From the NCBI RefSeq assembly GCF_008824185.1, contig NZ_CP044426.1, forward strand, positions 2,125,001 through 2,189,000: a stretch of DNA of 64,000 nt, written 5' to 3'. The notes beneath the pieces were generated by a model. It was given only the letters and a program-made list of their open reading frames with translations. It was not told the DNA's origin and did not search any database. The position numbers were made by a program, and so were the translations under genes. Below are positions 19,495 to 28,953 of the stretch, piece by piece. Each line of letters opens with the position of its first letter. Positions within the stretch are counted from its first letter, which is position 1. Source of the stretch: Paracoccus pantotrophus (GTDB lineage Bacteria > Pseudomonadota > Alphaproteobacteria > Rhodobacterales > Rhodobacteraceae).

Positions 19495-21375
19495 ATGCCA
19501 GGAATGGGCACGCCTTCGAACGACCGGCACGCCGAACTGACCCGCTCGGGGCTGAACCTGATCCAGCAGGCGATCTCGATCTTCGACGCCGAGCTGCGGC
19601 TGGCGGTCTGCAACCGCCCCTATCAGGCCATGTTCGGCCTGCCGGACGAGCTGACCCGCACCGGCGCCACCTTCGAGGATACGATCCGCTACCTGGTGCA
19701 TCGCGGCGAATACGGCCCCCAGGACGACCCCGAGGCCGCCATCCGCGAGCGCGTGGACCAGGCCCGCACCTTCCAGCCGCATTACATGGAAAGAAAGCGC
19801 GCCGACGGCCGCTGGATCTCGGTCGAGGGGGCGCCGCTCAGCCAGGGCGGCTGGATCGCGGTCTATACTGACATCACCCATATCAAGCGGCAGGAGGCGC
19901 TGCTGCGCGCCCGCTCCGAGGAACTCTCCGAACTGGTGCTGGAAAATGCCGAGCGGCTGTCGGCCGCGAACCGGGCGCTGGCCGCGACCAATGCCGCGCT
20001 GGAGGAGGCCAAGCGCATCCTGACCGAATCCGAGGCGCGCACCCGCCATGTCACCGCCATGGTCCCGGCCCATATCGCGCATATGGACCGCGACTATCGC
20101 TATACCTTCTCGAACAACCAGATCTCGATGGTGTTTCCCGGCGCGAATCGCGCGATCATCGGCTGCCAATGCGAAACGGTGCTGGGCGCCGAGACCTTCG
20201 CCCGCATCCGCCCGCATCTGGACCGCGCCATCGCCGGCCAGCCGCAGGTGTTCGAGATCACGCACCCGCCCTCGGGACGGCGCATCCGCATCGCGCTGAC
20301 CCCGGACCAGAACGGGCGCGGCGTCTATATCCTGTCCACCGACGTCACCGCCGAGGTGCAGGCGCGCGAGGCGCTGACCCATGCGGCGAAGCGCGCGGTG
20401 GCAGCGCAGATGACATCCGGGCTGGCGCATGATTTCGGCAACCTCTTGACCATCATCCTGGGCCTTCAGGGACGGCTGGCGCGCGCCGGGCTGGCGCCGG
20501 AACAGGCCGAGGACGTGCAGGCCACGCTGGCCGCCGCCCGGCGCGGGGTGCGGTTGCTCGACGGCATCTCGGCGCTGACCGGCAGGCGCGAGCACCAGCC
20601 GCAGCCGGTCGATCTGCGCGCCATGCTGGACGACCTGGCGGCGATGACCCGGCCGACGCTGGGCGCGGGCGTCACGCTCGACACCCGATTGGGCGATCTG
20701 CCGGCGCGGGTGATGCTGGACCCCGGCGTGCTTCAGGACGTGCTGCTCAACCTGATCCTGAACGCGCGCGACGCCATGCGGGGCCAGGGCCGCATCACGG
20801 TCGAGGCCCACCCCGCCGGCAGGTGGCTGGAGATCGCGGTGACCGATACCGGTCCCGGCTTCTCGGCCGAGGCGCTGGCGCGCGCGACCGAGCCCTTCTT
20901 CACCACCAAGGGCAGCCAGGGCACCGGGCTTGGCCTGTCCATGGTCTATGACCAGATCAAGCTGGCGGGCGGCACCCTCCGGCTGGGCAATGCCAAGGGC
21001 GGCGGCGCGCAGGTGACCATCCGCCTGCCGCTGCGCGCCGCCCGCCCGCAGCTGGTGCTGCTGGTCGAGGATGACGACGCCATCCGCGCCCATATCCGCG
21101 AGATGCTGACCGCCCAGGGCCATTCGGTGATCGAAGCCGGCTCGCTCTCCGAGGCACGCGGGTTGACCGACCTGTCCGGACTGACCATGATCCTGTCCGA
21201 CCTGCAACTGGGCGACGGCTCGGGCGCCGATCTGCTGGGCCGCGGCCTGCCCTTGGTGCTGATGACGGCGCTGCCGCCGGGCGATCCGCGCAGATCGGGG
21301 CTTGACTGCCCGGTCCTGACCAAGCCCTTTGGCGACACCGAACTGGCCGTGGCCATGGCAGAGACAGATGACTGA
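19495..21375 (+). CDS. PAS-domain hybrid histidine kinase
   Basis: A 626-residue cytoplasmic sensor kinase with no membrane segment. An N-terminal PAS domain (about 15-130) is followed by a coiled coil (about 130-185) and a second PAS-like region (190-285). The H-box is LAHDFGNLL with phospho-His312, then an ATPase domain with N-box NLILNARDAM and GTGLGLSM. A C-terminal receiver domain has phospho-acceptor Asp569. ATG 19495 has an AGGGA site. It is divergent from the acyl-CoA synthetase and LIV operon by 112 bp and overlaps the response regulator gene by 8 bp. Ligand unknown. Confidence 0.9.
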   Translation: MPGMGTPSNDRHAELTRSGLNLIQQAISIFDAELRLAVCNRPYQAMFGLPDELTRTGATFEDTIRYLVHRGEYGPQDDPEAAIRERVDQARTFQPHYMERKRADGRWISVEGAPLSQGGWIAVYTDITHIKRQEALLRARSEELSELVLENAERLSAANRALAATNAALEEAKRILTESEARTRHVTAMVPAHIAHMDRDYRYTFSNNQISMVFPGANRAIIGCQCETVLGAETFARIRPHLDRAIAGQPQVFEITHPPSGRRIRIALTPDQNGRGVYILSTDVTAEVQAREALTHAAKRAVAAQMTSGLAHDFGNLLTIILGLQGRLARAGLAPEQAEDVQATLAAARRGVRLLDGISALTGRREHQPQPVDLRAMLDDLAAMTRPTLGAGVTLDTRLGDLPARVMLDPGVLQDVLLNLILNARDAMRGQGRITVEAHPAGRWLEIAVTDTGPGFSAEALARATEPFFTTKGSQGTGLGLSMVYDQIKLAGGTLRLGNAKGGGAQVTIRLPLRAARPQLVLLVEDDDAIRAHIREMLTAQGHSVIEAGSLSEARGLTDLSGLTMILSDLQLGDGSGADLLGRGLPLVLMTALPPGDPRRSGLDCPVLTKPFGDTELAVAMAETDD

Positions 21376-22069
21376 CGCCCCCCTGATCGCCATTCTCGAC
21401 GACGAACCCGAAATCCGCCGCCTGCTGTCCGCGGCGCTGGAGGAGGCGGGCTTTCGCACCATAGGCTTCGCCCGCGCCACCGAATTCGAGGCGGCGCTGC
21501 GCCGCATCCAGCCCGATGCCTGCCTGATCGACCTGGGCCTGCCCGACCGCGACGGGCTGGCGCTGGTGCACCGGCTGGCCAGCGAATCCGGCGCGGCGAT
21601 CATCATCATCTCGGGCCGGGCGCAGGTGCAGGACCGCGTGACGGGCCTTGAGCTGGGCGCCGACGACTACATCATCAAGCCCTTCGAGCCGGCCGAGGTC
21701 GTGGCCCGCATCCGCGCCCGGCTGCGCAAGCCCCAGCGCGATGCCGGCCCCGGCCGCCAGCAGGTCCGCTTTGCCGGCTGGTCCGCGGATTTCGACCGCT
21801 ATACCCTGACTTCGCCCGAGGGCGCAGAGACCCCGATCTCCCATGCCGAGGCCGAGGTCTTGCGGCTGTTTCTCGACAATCCGCGCCGGCTGATCTCGCG
21901 CGCGCAGATGCTTGAGACGCTGGGCGGCACGGCGGGCGAAAGCTTCGACCGGGCGATGGACGTGCGCATCTCGCGCCTGCGCACCAAGCTGGGCGAGGAT
22001 CCCAAGAACCCGCGGCTGATCAAGACGATCTACGGCGCGGGCTATATCTTTCTGGCCGAACTGGGCTAG
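21368..22069 (+). CDS. OmpR-family response regulator
   Basis: A 233-residue transcription factor with a receiver domain (acidic Asp11-Asp12, phospho-acceptor Asp55, conserved Lys in IIKPFEP) and a C-terminal winged helix ending RLIKTIYGAGYIF, typical of OmpR/PhoB proteins. Its start lies inside the kinase gene (8-bp overlap), so they form one signalling pair. The receiver on the kinase makes a phosphorelay possible. The likely target, by position, is the divergent transport and ligase operon. Confidence 0.93.
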   Translation: MTDAPLIAILDDEPEIRRLLSAALEEAGFRTIGFARATEFEAALRRIQPDACLIDLGLPDRDGLALVHRLASESGAAIIIISGRAQVQDRVTGLELGADDYIIKPFEPAEVVARIRARLRKPQRDAGPGRQQVRFAGWSADFDRYTLTSPEGAETPISHAEAEVLRLFLDNPRRLISRAQMLETLGGTAGESFDRAMDVRISRLRTKLGEDPKNPRLIKTIYGAGYIFLAELG

Positions 22070-22096
22070 ATTGCCCCCATCGTCGCGGAGATTGCC

Positions 22097-22531
22097 ATGC
22101 CCACCGTCTATGTCCTGAACGGCCCGAACCTGAACCTGCTGGGCCAGCGCCAGCCCGAGATCTATGGCAGCACCACGCTGGCCGACGTCGAGCGCGACTG
22201 CAAGGCGTTGGGGTCCGAGCTGGGGCTGGACATCGCCTTCCACCAGTCGAACCACGAGGGCGCGATCATCGACCTGATCCACGAGGCGCGGCTGAAGGCG
22301 CAAGCCATCGTCATCAACCCCGCCGCCTTCACCCATACCTCGGTGGCGATTCTGGATGCGCTGAACGCCTTCGACGGGCCGGTGATCGAGGTGCATATCT
22401 CCAACGTCCACAAGCGCGAGAGCTTCCGCCACCATTCCTATGTCAGCCTGCGCGCCGAGGGCGTGATCGCCGGTTTCGGGGTCAATGGCTACCTGCTGGC
22501 GCTGCGCCATGTGGCGAAGCTGGTGGGATAA
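22097..22531 (+). CDS. aroQ: Type II 3-dehydroquinate dehydratase
   Basis: Shikimate pathway enzyme that converts 3-dehydroquinate to 3-dehydroshikimate. The 144-residue length and the opening [17 protein letters not shown], with the catalytic tyrosine in the mobile loop, are typical. So are [17 protein letters not shown] and the [15 protein letters not shown] segment. It starts 27 bp after the response regulator stop and may be read from the same transcript. Confidence 0.97.
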   Translation: MPTVYVLNGPNLNLLGQRQPEIYGSTTLADVERDCKALGSELGLDIAFHQSNHEGAIIDLIHEARLKAQAIVINPAAFTHTSVAILDALNAFDGPVIEVHISNVHKRESFRHHSYVSLRAEGVIAGFGVNGYLLALRHVAKLVG

Positions 22532-22562
22532 GGGGTAAGCCCAAAGCTGGCCGTCGTGGTCA

Positions 22563-23435
22563 TCACGATGCCGACAACAGGATCACGCCCACGATCAGCA
22601 CGCCGCACCCAGCCAGCCGCCACGGGCCGACCGCCTCTCGCAGGATCAACATCCCCATCAGCGCACCGACCATCATCGACATTTCACGCATCGGTGCGAC
22701 AAGGCTGAGCGGTGCGCCACCCGTCAGTGCGGCAAGCACGAGAATATAGGACAGCGGCGACAGCAGCCCCACGCCGAAGGCGGTCCACCAATGGCCCCGC
22801 ATCGCCTCCATGAAGCGGTAAGGGTTGGCGAGGACCAGCGGCAGCAGCAGGAAGAACCGCAAAAGGTTCGAGAACCAGTCCAACACCACCGGCGCGATGC
22901 CAAGGGCTTTTACCGCATAGGCATCCACCACCGTGTAGCTGGCGATCAGCCCGCCCGTCGCGGCGCCCCACCGAACACCCGCCTGCCCGCCAGGGCGGGT
23001 GAGTGCGGCAAGCTTTCCCTGCGTGGCGATCAGCATGATGCCGAGAACGACAAGGACCAGCCCGACCAGGCCCGTGCCGGTCGGGCTTTCCCCCAGGATC
23101 AGGAATGCGCCGATCGAGGACAGCATCGGCCCGGTCCCCCGCGCCACCGGATAGACCACCGACAAGTCCGCCACCCTGTAGCCGCGTTGCAGGCAGAGGC
23201 TGTAGGCCAGATGAATCAGCCCGCTGAACAGAACAAAGCCGATGCCTTCCCTGGTCCAGTTGATGCCTCCCTGAACCAGCAGCCAAGCCACCCATGGCGC
23301 ATAAGCGACGCAGGCGACCAGATTATAGGCAAAGACGAACACCGGCCCGACCGAGGCGGCACGTTTGGCCAGCAGGTTCCAGCTGGCATGGATGAAGGAT
23401 GCGAGAACGACAAGAAACAGCGAGGCAAGCGTCAT
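22563..23435 (-). CDS. EamA/DMT-family transporter
   Basis: A 290-residue inner-membrane protein with about ten hydrophobic segments in two homologous halves, the drug/metabolite transporter (EamA) layout. ATG 23435 follows AAGGGGGT. The substrate is unknown; relatives export amino acids or metabolites. The following 242 bp (23436-23677) contain nothing I can assign. Confidence 0.85.
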   Translation of the reverse strand: MTLASLFLVVLASFIHASWNLLAKRAASVGPVFVFAYNLVACVAYAPWVAWLLVQGGINWTREGIGFVLFSGLIHLAYSLCLQRGYRVADLSVVYPVARGTGPMLSSIGAFLILGESPTGTGLVGLVLVVLGIMLIATQGKLAALTRPGGQAGVRWGAATGGLIASYTVVDAYAVKALGIAPVVLDWFSNLLRFFLLLPLVLANPYRFMEAMRGHWWTAFGVGLLSPLSYILVLAALTGGAPLSLVAPMREMSMMVGALMGMLILREAVGPWRLAGCGVLIVGVILLSAS

Positions 23436-23677
23436 TGAGACCCCCTTTGCGCCATCGGCGCGGTTGATCTCGACGTCTCCTCCCCTGGGCTTTTGTCCCT
23501 TGGGTGCAGCCAGGGAACTCCCCCGGTCTCTGCAACGCTCGGTCCTGCGGCGGCCCATATGGGTCGGCCCGGAACCCTAGTTGCCACTCGGTCGATGCCG
23601 GGATTCTAACCGTTGTGGGACAGGAACATCAAGAGCCGACCGACCGCTTCGCCCCGCAAAGCGGACTAGCCTCCCCC

Positions 23678-24280
23678 TTAAATCACCCCGCGCCGCGCCA
23701 GTTCCCGGCCCAGCGCCTCGGCGCCGGTAAAGTGAATCCCGTCCATGCCCAGCGCGCGGGCGCCCTCGACATTGGCCGGGCTGTCGTCGATGAAGATGCA
23801 GTCCCCGGGCCGCAGCCCGTTGCGGTCCATCAGCAGCCGAAAGATCGCCGGATCGGGCTTCAGCGCGCCGACCTGGCCCGAGACCAGGATGTCGGCGAAC
23901 AGCCCGCCCAGCCGGGGATGCAGCTCCAGCGCATGCGGCCAGGTCTCGGCCGACCAGTTGGTCAGCGCATAAAGCGGCACGCCGCGCGCCAGCAGCGCCT
24001 CGGCCACCGCCCAGCTGCCGGGCACGGTCTTTTCTATGGTGACGGGAAAGGCCGCCAGATAGCCCGCCAGATGCCGCGCCTCGTCGCCATGCTCGGCGCG
24101 GGCGGCGGCCAGCCCCTCGGCAAAACTGCGCCCGCCGTCCTGCATCCGGTTCCAGCCGGGAAAGTCGATGCGGGCCATCCAGGTCTCGGCCTCGGCCCGG
24201 CTGGTGAAGACATCCGCAAAGGCCAACGCCGGATCCCAGTCGATCAGCACCCCGCCCAGGTCGAAAATCACGCTTTTCAT
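23678..24280 (-). CDS. HAD-superfamily hydrolase (haloacid dehalogenase type)
   Basis: A 200-residue HAD phosphatase or dehalogenase. Motif I is [10 protein letters not shown] with Asp8 as nucleophile, motif II is ALTNWS, motif III the lysine of GALKPDP, and motif [17 protein letters not shown] 24280 follows GGAAGGA. The sequence fits the family that includes YihX-like sugar phosphatases, but the substrate cannot be named. It lies divergent from the thiamin operon. Confidence 0.88.
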   Translation of the reverse strand: MKSVIFDLGGVLIDWDPALAFADVFTSRAEAETWMARIDFPGWNRMQDGGRSFAEGLAAARAEHGDEARHLAGYLAAFPVTIEKTVPGSWAVAEALLARGVPLYALTNWSAETWPHALELHPRLGGLFADILVSGQVGALKPDPAIFRLLMDRNGLRPGDCIFIDDSPANVEGARALGMDGIHFTGAEALGRELARRGVI

Positions 24281-24474
24281 CGCATCCTTCCGCATTTCGC
24301 CGCGCCCAGATCGGCCGGAATTCCGGGCGGTGTAAAGCCCGAAACCGCCGCCGCCCGCCGGCCATCTTGGCTGGCAAGGCGGACGGATGCATGACAGCGC
24401 CGCGACGGGCCGGCCGCGCGCAGCCCTTGCAATAAGGGGCGCCGGGGCCTAGTGTCACGCGGAAGACTCATACA

Positions 24475-24556
24475 CTTGGGGAGCCCCGCACGGGGCTGAG
24501 AGGTGCCCGGCACCGACCCATCGAACCTGATCCGGGTCATGCCGGCGTAGGGAAGG
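24475..24556 (+). ncRNA. TPP riboswitch (THI element)
   Basis: The conserved thi-box core is complete. GGGGAGCCCC pairs with GGGGCTGAGAGG. Then come GACCCATCGAACCTGATCCGG, GTCATGCCGGCG and TAGGGA. It begins 163 bases before the thiD start and should repress the thiamin operon when thiamin pyrophosphate binds. Confidence 0.95.
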
Positions 24557-24612
24557 GTAGAGTGACGCGGCCCGCAATCCCAGGCCGCCACCCATCCGCC
24601 CCGCGTCCCCAT

Positions 24613-24636
24613 GCCCGGCCGAAACGAAAGGCGGGC
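24613..24636 (+). promoter_or_regulatory. Possible anti-ribosome-binding-site stem of the TPP riboswitch
   Basis: GCCCG (24613-24617) can pair with CGGGC (24632-24636), closing over the AAAGGCGGG ribosome-binding region of thiD. No T-run terminator is visible in the leader, so control is more likely at translation. The structure was judged by eye only. Confidence 0.45.
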
Positions 24637-24637
24637 C

Positions 24638-25465
24638 ATGTCGGGATTGCAGCCCCATCCCATCGCGCTGACCATCGCCGGCTCGGACAGCGGCGGCGGC
24701 GCCGGAATCCAGGCCGACCTGAAGGCCTTCTCGGCGCTGGGCGTCTATGGCGCCTCTGTGATCACGGCGATCACCGCGCAGAACACCCGCACCGTCGCCG
24801 CGGTCGAGGCGGTCAGCCCGGCCATGGTCGCGGCGCAGATCGACGCGGTCTTCGGCGATCTCGAGGTGCGCGCGGTCAAGATCGGCATGGTCGGCGGCGC
24901 CGATGTGATCACGGTCGTCGCCGACCGGCTGGCGGCGCTGCTGGCGGACAATCCGGTGCCGGTGGTGCTGGACCCGGTGATGGTGGCGAAATCCGGCGAC
25001 GCGCTTTTGCCGGACGATGCCGTCTCGGCGCTGCGCGAGCAGCTGATCCCGCTGGCGACCGTGCTGACCCCGAACCTGCCCGAGGCGGCGCGGCTTCTGG
25101 GTCGCCCCCCCGCCGCGACGCCCGAGGAGATGCGCGAGCAGGGCGAGGCGCTGCGCGCCCTGGGCGCCGACCATGTGCTGATGAAGGGCGGTCATGCGAC
25201 CGAAGACAGCTGCACCGACCTTCTGGTCGGGCCCCAGCCGCTGACCCTGACGGCCCCGCGCCAGCAGACGCCCAACACCCACGGCACTGGCTGCTCGCTG
25301 TCCTCGGCCATCGCGGCAGGGCTGGCGCAGGGGCTGACGGTGGCGCAGGCCGTGACCCGCGCCCATGGCTGGCTGCAGGCCGCCATCGCCCACGCCGACG
25401 AATTGTCGGTCGGACTGGGGCACGGCCCGGTGCATCATTTCCACGAGTTCTGGAGGCAGGCATGA
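24638..25465 (+). CDS. thiD: Hydroxymethylpyrimidine (phosphate) kinase
   Basis: Phosphorylates HMP and HMP-P to HMP-PP for thiamin synthesis. The 275-residue protein has [16 protein letters not shown] at the N-terminus and the anion-hole [12 protein letters not shown] near the C-terminus. ATG 24638 (MSGLQ) is preferred over 24611 because AAAGGCGGG precedes it. It is the first gene of a ten-gene thi operon with overlapping starts and stops. thiC is not here, so HMP must come from elsewhere in the genome or from uptake and salvage. Confidence 0.96.
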   Translation: MSGLQPHPIALTIAGSDSGGGAGIQADLKAFSALGVYGASVITAITAQNTRTVAAVEAVSPAMVAAQIDAVFGDLEVRAVKIGMVGGADVITVVADRLAALLADNPVPVVLDPVMVAKSGDALLPDDAVSALREQLIPLATVLTPNLPEAARLLGRPPAATPEEMREQGEALRALGADHVLMKGGHATEDSCTDLLVGPQPLTLTAPRQQTPNTHGTGCSLSSAIAAGLAQGLTVAQAVTRAHGWLQAAIAHADELSVGLGHGPVHHFHEFWRQA

Positions 25466-26439
25466 ACCAGATCACCATCCTGGGCGCCGGGGTCATGGGC
25501 CTGTGCATCGCCACCGAACTGGCGGCGCGCGGCATCCTGCCGCGCATCATCGACCCGGCCGGCAAGCCCGGATCCCAGGCCTGCAGCTGGCGCGCCGGCG
25601 GGATGCTGGCGCCCTATTGCGAGGCCGAAAGCGCCGAGCCGGCGGTGCTGCGCCTGGGCCTCGATGCCGCCGACTGGTGGCAGGCGAATGGCGCCGAGGT
25701 CATCCGCCGCGGCACGCTGGTCCTGGCGCCCTCGCGCGACCGGGCGGAACTCGACCGCTTTGCCCGGCTGACCGAGGCGCATCAGCCGGTGAACGGCGAG
25801 GAAGTCGCGGCGCTGGAGCCGGAGCTGGCCGGCCGCTTCCCGCGCGGCCTGCATTTCGCCACCGAGGCGCACCTGAACCCGCGCGCCGCCCTGCTGGCCC
25901 TGCGCGACCGGCTGGAGGCGCAGGGCGTCGCCATCGAAACCGAGGGCACGCCCACCGGCCTTGTCGTCGATGCCCGCGGCCTGGCCGCCAGGGACGAACT
26001 TTCCGACCTGCGCGGCGTGCGCGGCGAGATGCTGGTGATCCGCTGCCCGGAAGTGGCGCTGACCCGCACCATCCGCCTGCTGCATCCGCGCATCCCCCTG
26101 TATCTCGTGCCGCGCGGCGATGGCGTCTACATGATCGGCGCCACGATGCTGGAGACCGGCGGCAAGTATCGCGTCACCGCGCGCTCGGCGGTCGAGATGC
26201 TGTCGGCCGCCTATGCGCTGCATCCCGGCTTTGCCGAGGCCGAGATCCTCGAGCTTGGCTCGGATGCCCGCCCCGCCTTCCCGGACAACCTGCCCCGCCT
26301 GCGCCGGCGCGGCGGCACGCTTTACGCAAACGGCCTTTACCGCCACGGCTATCTTCTGGCCCCCGCCGTGGCCCGCATGGCCGCCGATTACCTTGTCGAG
26401 GGCCGGAAACCGGAGTTCATGGATGAAGATCACCCTTAA
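25462..26439 (+). CDS. thiO: Glycine oxidase ThiO
   Basis: FAD enzyme that oxidises glycine to the imine used for the thiazole ring. The 325-residue protein has the dinucleotide-binding start ILGAGVMGLCIA and the family segments SWRAGGMLAPYCEAE and NGLYRHGYLLAPA at the C-terminus. Its ATG overlaps the thiD stop by four bases. Presence of ThiO rather than ThiH means an oxygen-dependent thiazole route. Confidence 0.95.
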   Translation: MNQITILGAGVMGLCIATELAARGILPRIIDPAGKPGSQACSWRAGGMLAPYCEAESAEPAVLRLGLDAADWWQANGAEVIRRGTLVLAPSRDRAELDRFARLTEAHQPVNGEEVAALEPELAGRFPRGLHFATEAHLNPRAALLALRDRLEAQGVAIETEGTPTGLVVDARGLAARDELSDLRGVRGEMLVIRCPEVALTRTIRLLHPRIPLYLVPRGDGVYMIGATMLETGGKYRVTARSAVEMLSAAYALHPGFAEAEILELGSDARPAFPDNLPRLRRRGGTLYANGLYRHGYLLAPAVARMAADYLVEGRKPEFMDEDHP

Positions 26440-26620
26440 CGGAGCGGCGCGCGATCTGACCGGCCCGACCGTGCAGGACGCGCTGGCCGAGATCGGATTG
26501 GGCGCGGCCAAGGTGGCGACGGCGCTGAACGGCGCCTTCCTGCCCGCCGCCGCCCGGCCCGCGACCACGCTGAAGGATGGCGACGCGCTGGAAGTCGTGG
26601 CGCCGATGCAGGGGGGCTGA
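26423..26620 (+). CDS. thiS: Sulfur carrier protein ThiS
   Basis: A 65-residue ubiquitin-like protein ending Gly-Gly. The C-terminal carboxylate becomes the thiocarboxylate that gives sulfur to the thiazole. Its start lies 17 bases inside thiO, another sign of tight coupling. The end PMQGG is canonical. Confidence 0.96.
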   Translation: MKITLNGAARDLTGPTVQDALAEIGLGAAKVATALNGAFLPAAARPATTLKDGDALEVVAPMQGG

Positions 26621-26621
26621 G

Positions 26622-27386
26622 ATGCCGGTCTTTTACGGAACCGAAGTCGCAAGCCCGCTGATGCTGGGCACGGCGCAATACCCCTCGCCCGCCATCATGG
26701 CCGAGGCGTTCCGCGCCTCGCGCGCCGGCATCGCCACCGTCAGCCTGCGGCGCGAAGGCGGCGAAGGCCAGGACTTCCATCGCCTGATCAAGGAGCTGGG
26801 CATCCCCGTCCTGCCCAATACCGCCGGCTGCCATTCGGTGCGCGAGGCGGTGACGACCGCGCAGATGGCGCGCGAGCTGTTCGAGACGCCCTGGATCAAG
26901 CTGGAAGTGATCCGGGACGACGACACGCTTTGCCCCGACGTGATCGCGCTGGTCGAAGCGGCGCGGCTGCTGTCCGAGGACGGCTTCCAGGTCTTTCCCT
27001 ATTGCACCGAGGACCTTTCGGTCTGCGGCCGGCTGCTCGATGCGGGCTGCCAGGTGCTGATGCCTTGGGGCGCGCCCATCGGCTCGGGCCGGGGGCTGAA
27101 CAACCCTTACGGGCTGCGCAGCCTGAGGGCGCATTTCCCCGATGTGCCGCTGGTCGTGGATGCCGGCATCGGCCTGCCCAGCCACGCGGCGCAGGCGATG
27201 GAGCTGGGCTATGACGCCGTGCTGCTGAACACCGCCGTCGCCAAGGCCGGCGATCCGGTGGCCATGGCCCGCGCCATGGCGCTGGCGATCGAGGCCGGGC
27301 AGCTGGCGCATGGCGCCAACCCGATCGAGGCCCGCGACATGGCCGCCCCTTCCACCCCCCTCTTCGGCATGGCGGTGCTGGGATGA
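26622..27386 (+). CDS. thiG: Thiazole synthase ThiG
   Basis: Forms the thiazole phosphate from deoxyxylulose phosphate, the glycine imine and ThiS thiocarboxylate. The 254-residue TIM-barrel protein has the Schiff-base lysine Lys93 in WIKLEVI, NTAGCHS, and phosphate-binding GSGRGLNN and [10 protein letters not shown] segments. It starts one base after the thiS stop. Confidence 0.97.
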   Translation: MPVFYGTEVASPLMLGTAQYPSPAIMAEAFRASRAGIATVSLRREGGEGQDFHRLIKELGIPVLPNTAGCHSVREAVTTAQMARELFETPWIKLEVIRDDDTLCPDVIALVEAARLLSEDGFQVFPYCTEDLSVCGRLLDAGCQVLMPWGAPIGSGRGLNNPYGLRSLRAHFPDVPLVVDAGIGLPSHAAQAMELGYDAVLLNTAVAKAGDPVAMARAMALAIEAGQLAHGANPIEARDMAAPSTPLFGMAVLG

Positions 27387-27979
27387 GATTGCCGCGCTTT
27401 TACCCGATCTTCGACAGCAGCGACTGGCTGCGCCGCGCCCTGCCGCTGGGCGTGAAACTGGTGCAGATCCGCATCAAGGACCAGCCCCCCGCCCGGCTCT
27501 TGGGCGAGCTGGCGCTGTGCCAGGAGCTGTGCCGCGAACATCGCGCCACGCTGGTCGTCAACGACCACTGGCAGGCCGCCATCGACCTGGGCTGCGACTT
27601 CATCCACCTGGGGCAGGAGGATCTGGATACCGCCGACATTCCGGCGATCCGCAAGGCCGGGCTGCGGCTGGGCGTCTCGACCCACGACCATGCCGAACTG
27701 GACCGGGCGCTGGCGCTCAGGCCCGATTACGTCGCGCTGGGACCGGTCTGGCCGACGATCCTGAAGAAGATGAAATGGGAACAGCAGGGGCTGGACCGGG
27801 TGCGGGAATGGCGCAAGCTGGTCGGCGCGACGCCGCTGGTCGCCATCGGCGGCGTCACCCCGGAGCGCGCGCTGGAAGCCTTCGCCGCCGGCGCCGACCT
27901 GGCCTCGGCCGTGACCGACATCACGCTCAACCCCGACCCCGAGGGCCGCATCCGCGAATGGCTGCGGGTGGCGGCATGA
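27383..27979 (+). CDS. thiE: Thiamin phosphate synthase-type protein ThiE
   Basis: Joins HMP-PP and thiazole phosphate to thiamin phosphate. At 198 residues it fits the ThiE/TenI family: QIRIKD (position of the usual QLR-KD), [36 protein letters not shown] and IGGVTPE. Some of these are nearer to TenI-like thiazole tautomerases than to classical ThiE, so TenI activity is an alternative. Four-base overlap with thiG. Confidence 0.88.
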   Translation: MRLPRFYPIFDSSDWLRRALPLGVKLVQIRIKDQPPARLLGELALCQELCREHRATLVVNDHWQAAIDLGCDFIHLGQEDLDTADIPAIRKAGLRLGVSTHDHAELDRALALRPDYVALGPVWPTILKKMKWEQQGLDRVREWRKLVGATPLVAIGGVTPERALEAFAAGADLASAVTDITLNPDPEGRIREWLRVAA

Positions 27980-28953
27980 ACCGCTATGTTCGCCAGATGG
28001 TCCTGCCCGAGATCGGCGCCGAGGGGCAGGAGCGCATCGGCGCCGCCCATGCGCTGGTCGTCGGCGCCGGGGGCTTGGGCGTGCCGGTGCTGCAATACCT
28101 GGCCGGCAGCGGTATCGGCCGCATCACCCTGATCGACCCCGACACGGTCGAGGAGACCAACCTGCACCGCCAGCCGCTTTACCGCATGAAGGATATCGGC
28201 CAGCCCAAGGTCCGCGCCGCCGCACAGGCCGTGGCCCGGCTGAACCCCGCGGTGGAGATCGAGGCGCTGGCGGACCGGCTGACCCCCCTGAACGCCCCGG
28301 CGCTGGTTGCGGCGGCTGATGTGGTGCTGGATTGCGCCGACAGCTATGCCGCCAGCTACACGCTCTCGGACGCCTGCCTGGCGGCGGGCAAGCCGCTGAT
28401 CTCGGCCTCGGCGCTGGGGCTTGCGGGCTATGTCGGCGGCTTCTGCGGCGACAAGCGGCAGGGGGGCGCCCCCAGCCTGCGCGCCCTGTTCCCCGACCCG
28501 CCCGACAGCGGCCAGACCTGCGCCACCGCCGGCGTGCTGGGCCCGGTGGTCGGCATGCTCGGCTGCATCCAGGCGCAGATGGCGCTGCGGCTGCTTCTGG
28601 GCACCACGCCCTCGCCGCTGGGCGAATTCATCCGCTTCGACAACGGCCGCTTCAGCCAGTTCCGCTTCGACACCGCCCCCGAGGCGACCGGTCCACGCTT
28701 CATCGCCCGCGACGAGATCCGCGCGACCGACCTGGTCATCGACCTGCGCCCCGAGGACGAGGCGCCGCGCAAGGCCACGCCGGACGCGCTGCGCATCCCC
28801 GATTACGGCGCGGCGGGCCCCCTGCCCGATCCCGGCGGCCGCGTGGTGCTGGCCTGCCGTTCCGGCCTGCGCTCGTGGCGCGCCGCCGACGCCCTTGCCC
28901 GCCGCTGGAGCGGCGAGATCACCCTTCTGGCCCTTGGAGACGACGACCGATGA
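27976..28953 (+). CDS. thiF: ThiF-type adenylyltransferase with C-terminal rhodanese-like region
   Basis: Activates the C-terminus of ThiS by adenylation before sulfur transfer. The 325-residue E1-like protein has the nucleotide site VVGAGGLGVPVLQYLAGSGIG, DPDTVEETNLHRQ and DCADSY. Residues from about 245 onward look like a short rhodanese domain with the loop ACRSGLRS, whose cysteine could carry the persulfide. The usual zinc CxxC pairs are not evident. Its place between thiE and thiY argues for ThiF over MoeB. Confidence 0.88.
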   Translation: MNRYVRQMVLPEIGAEGQERIGAAHALVVGAGGLGVPVLQYLAGSGIGRITLIDPDTVEETNLHRQPLYRMKDIGQPKVRAAAQAVARLNPAVEIEALADRLTPLNAPALVAAADVVLDCADSYAASYTLSDACLAAGKPLISASALGLAGYVGGFCGDKRQGGAPSLRALFPDPPDSGQTCATAGVLGPVVGMLGCIQAQMALRLLLGTTPSPLGEFIRFDNGRFSQFRFDTAPEATGPRFIARDEIRATDLVIDLRPEDEAPRKATPDALRIPDYGAAGPLPDPGGRVVLACRSGLRSWRAADALARRWSGEITLLALGDDDR

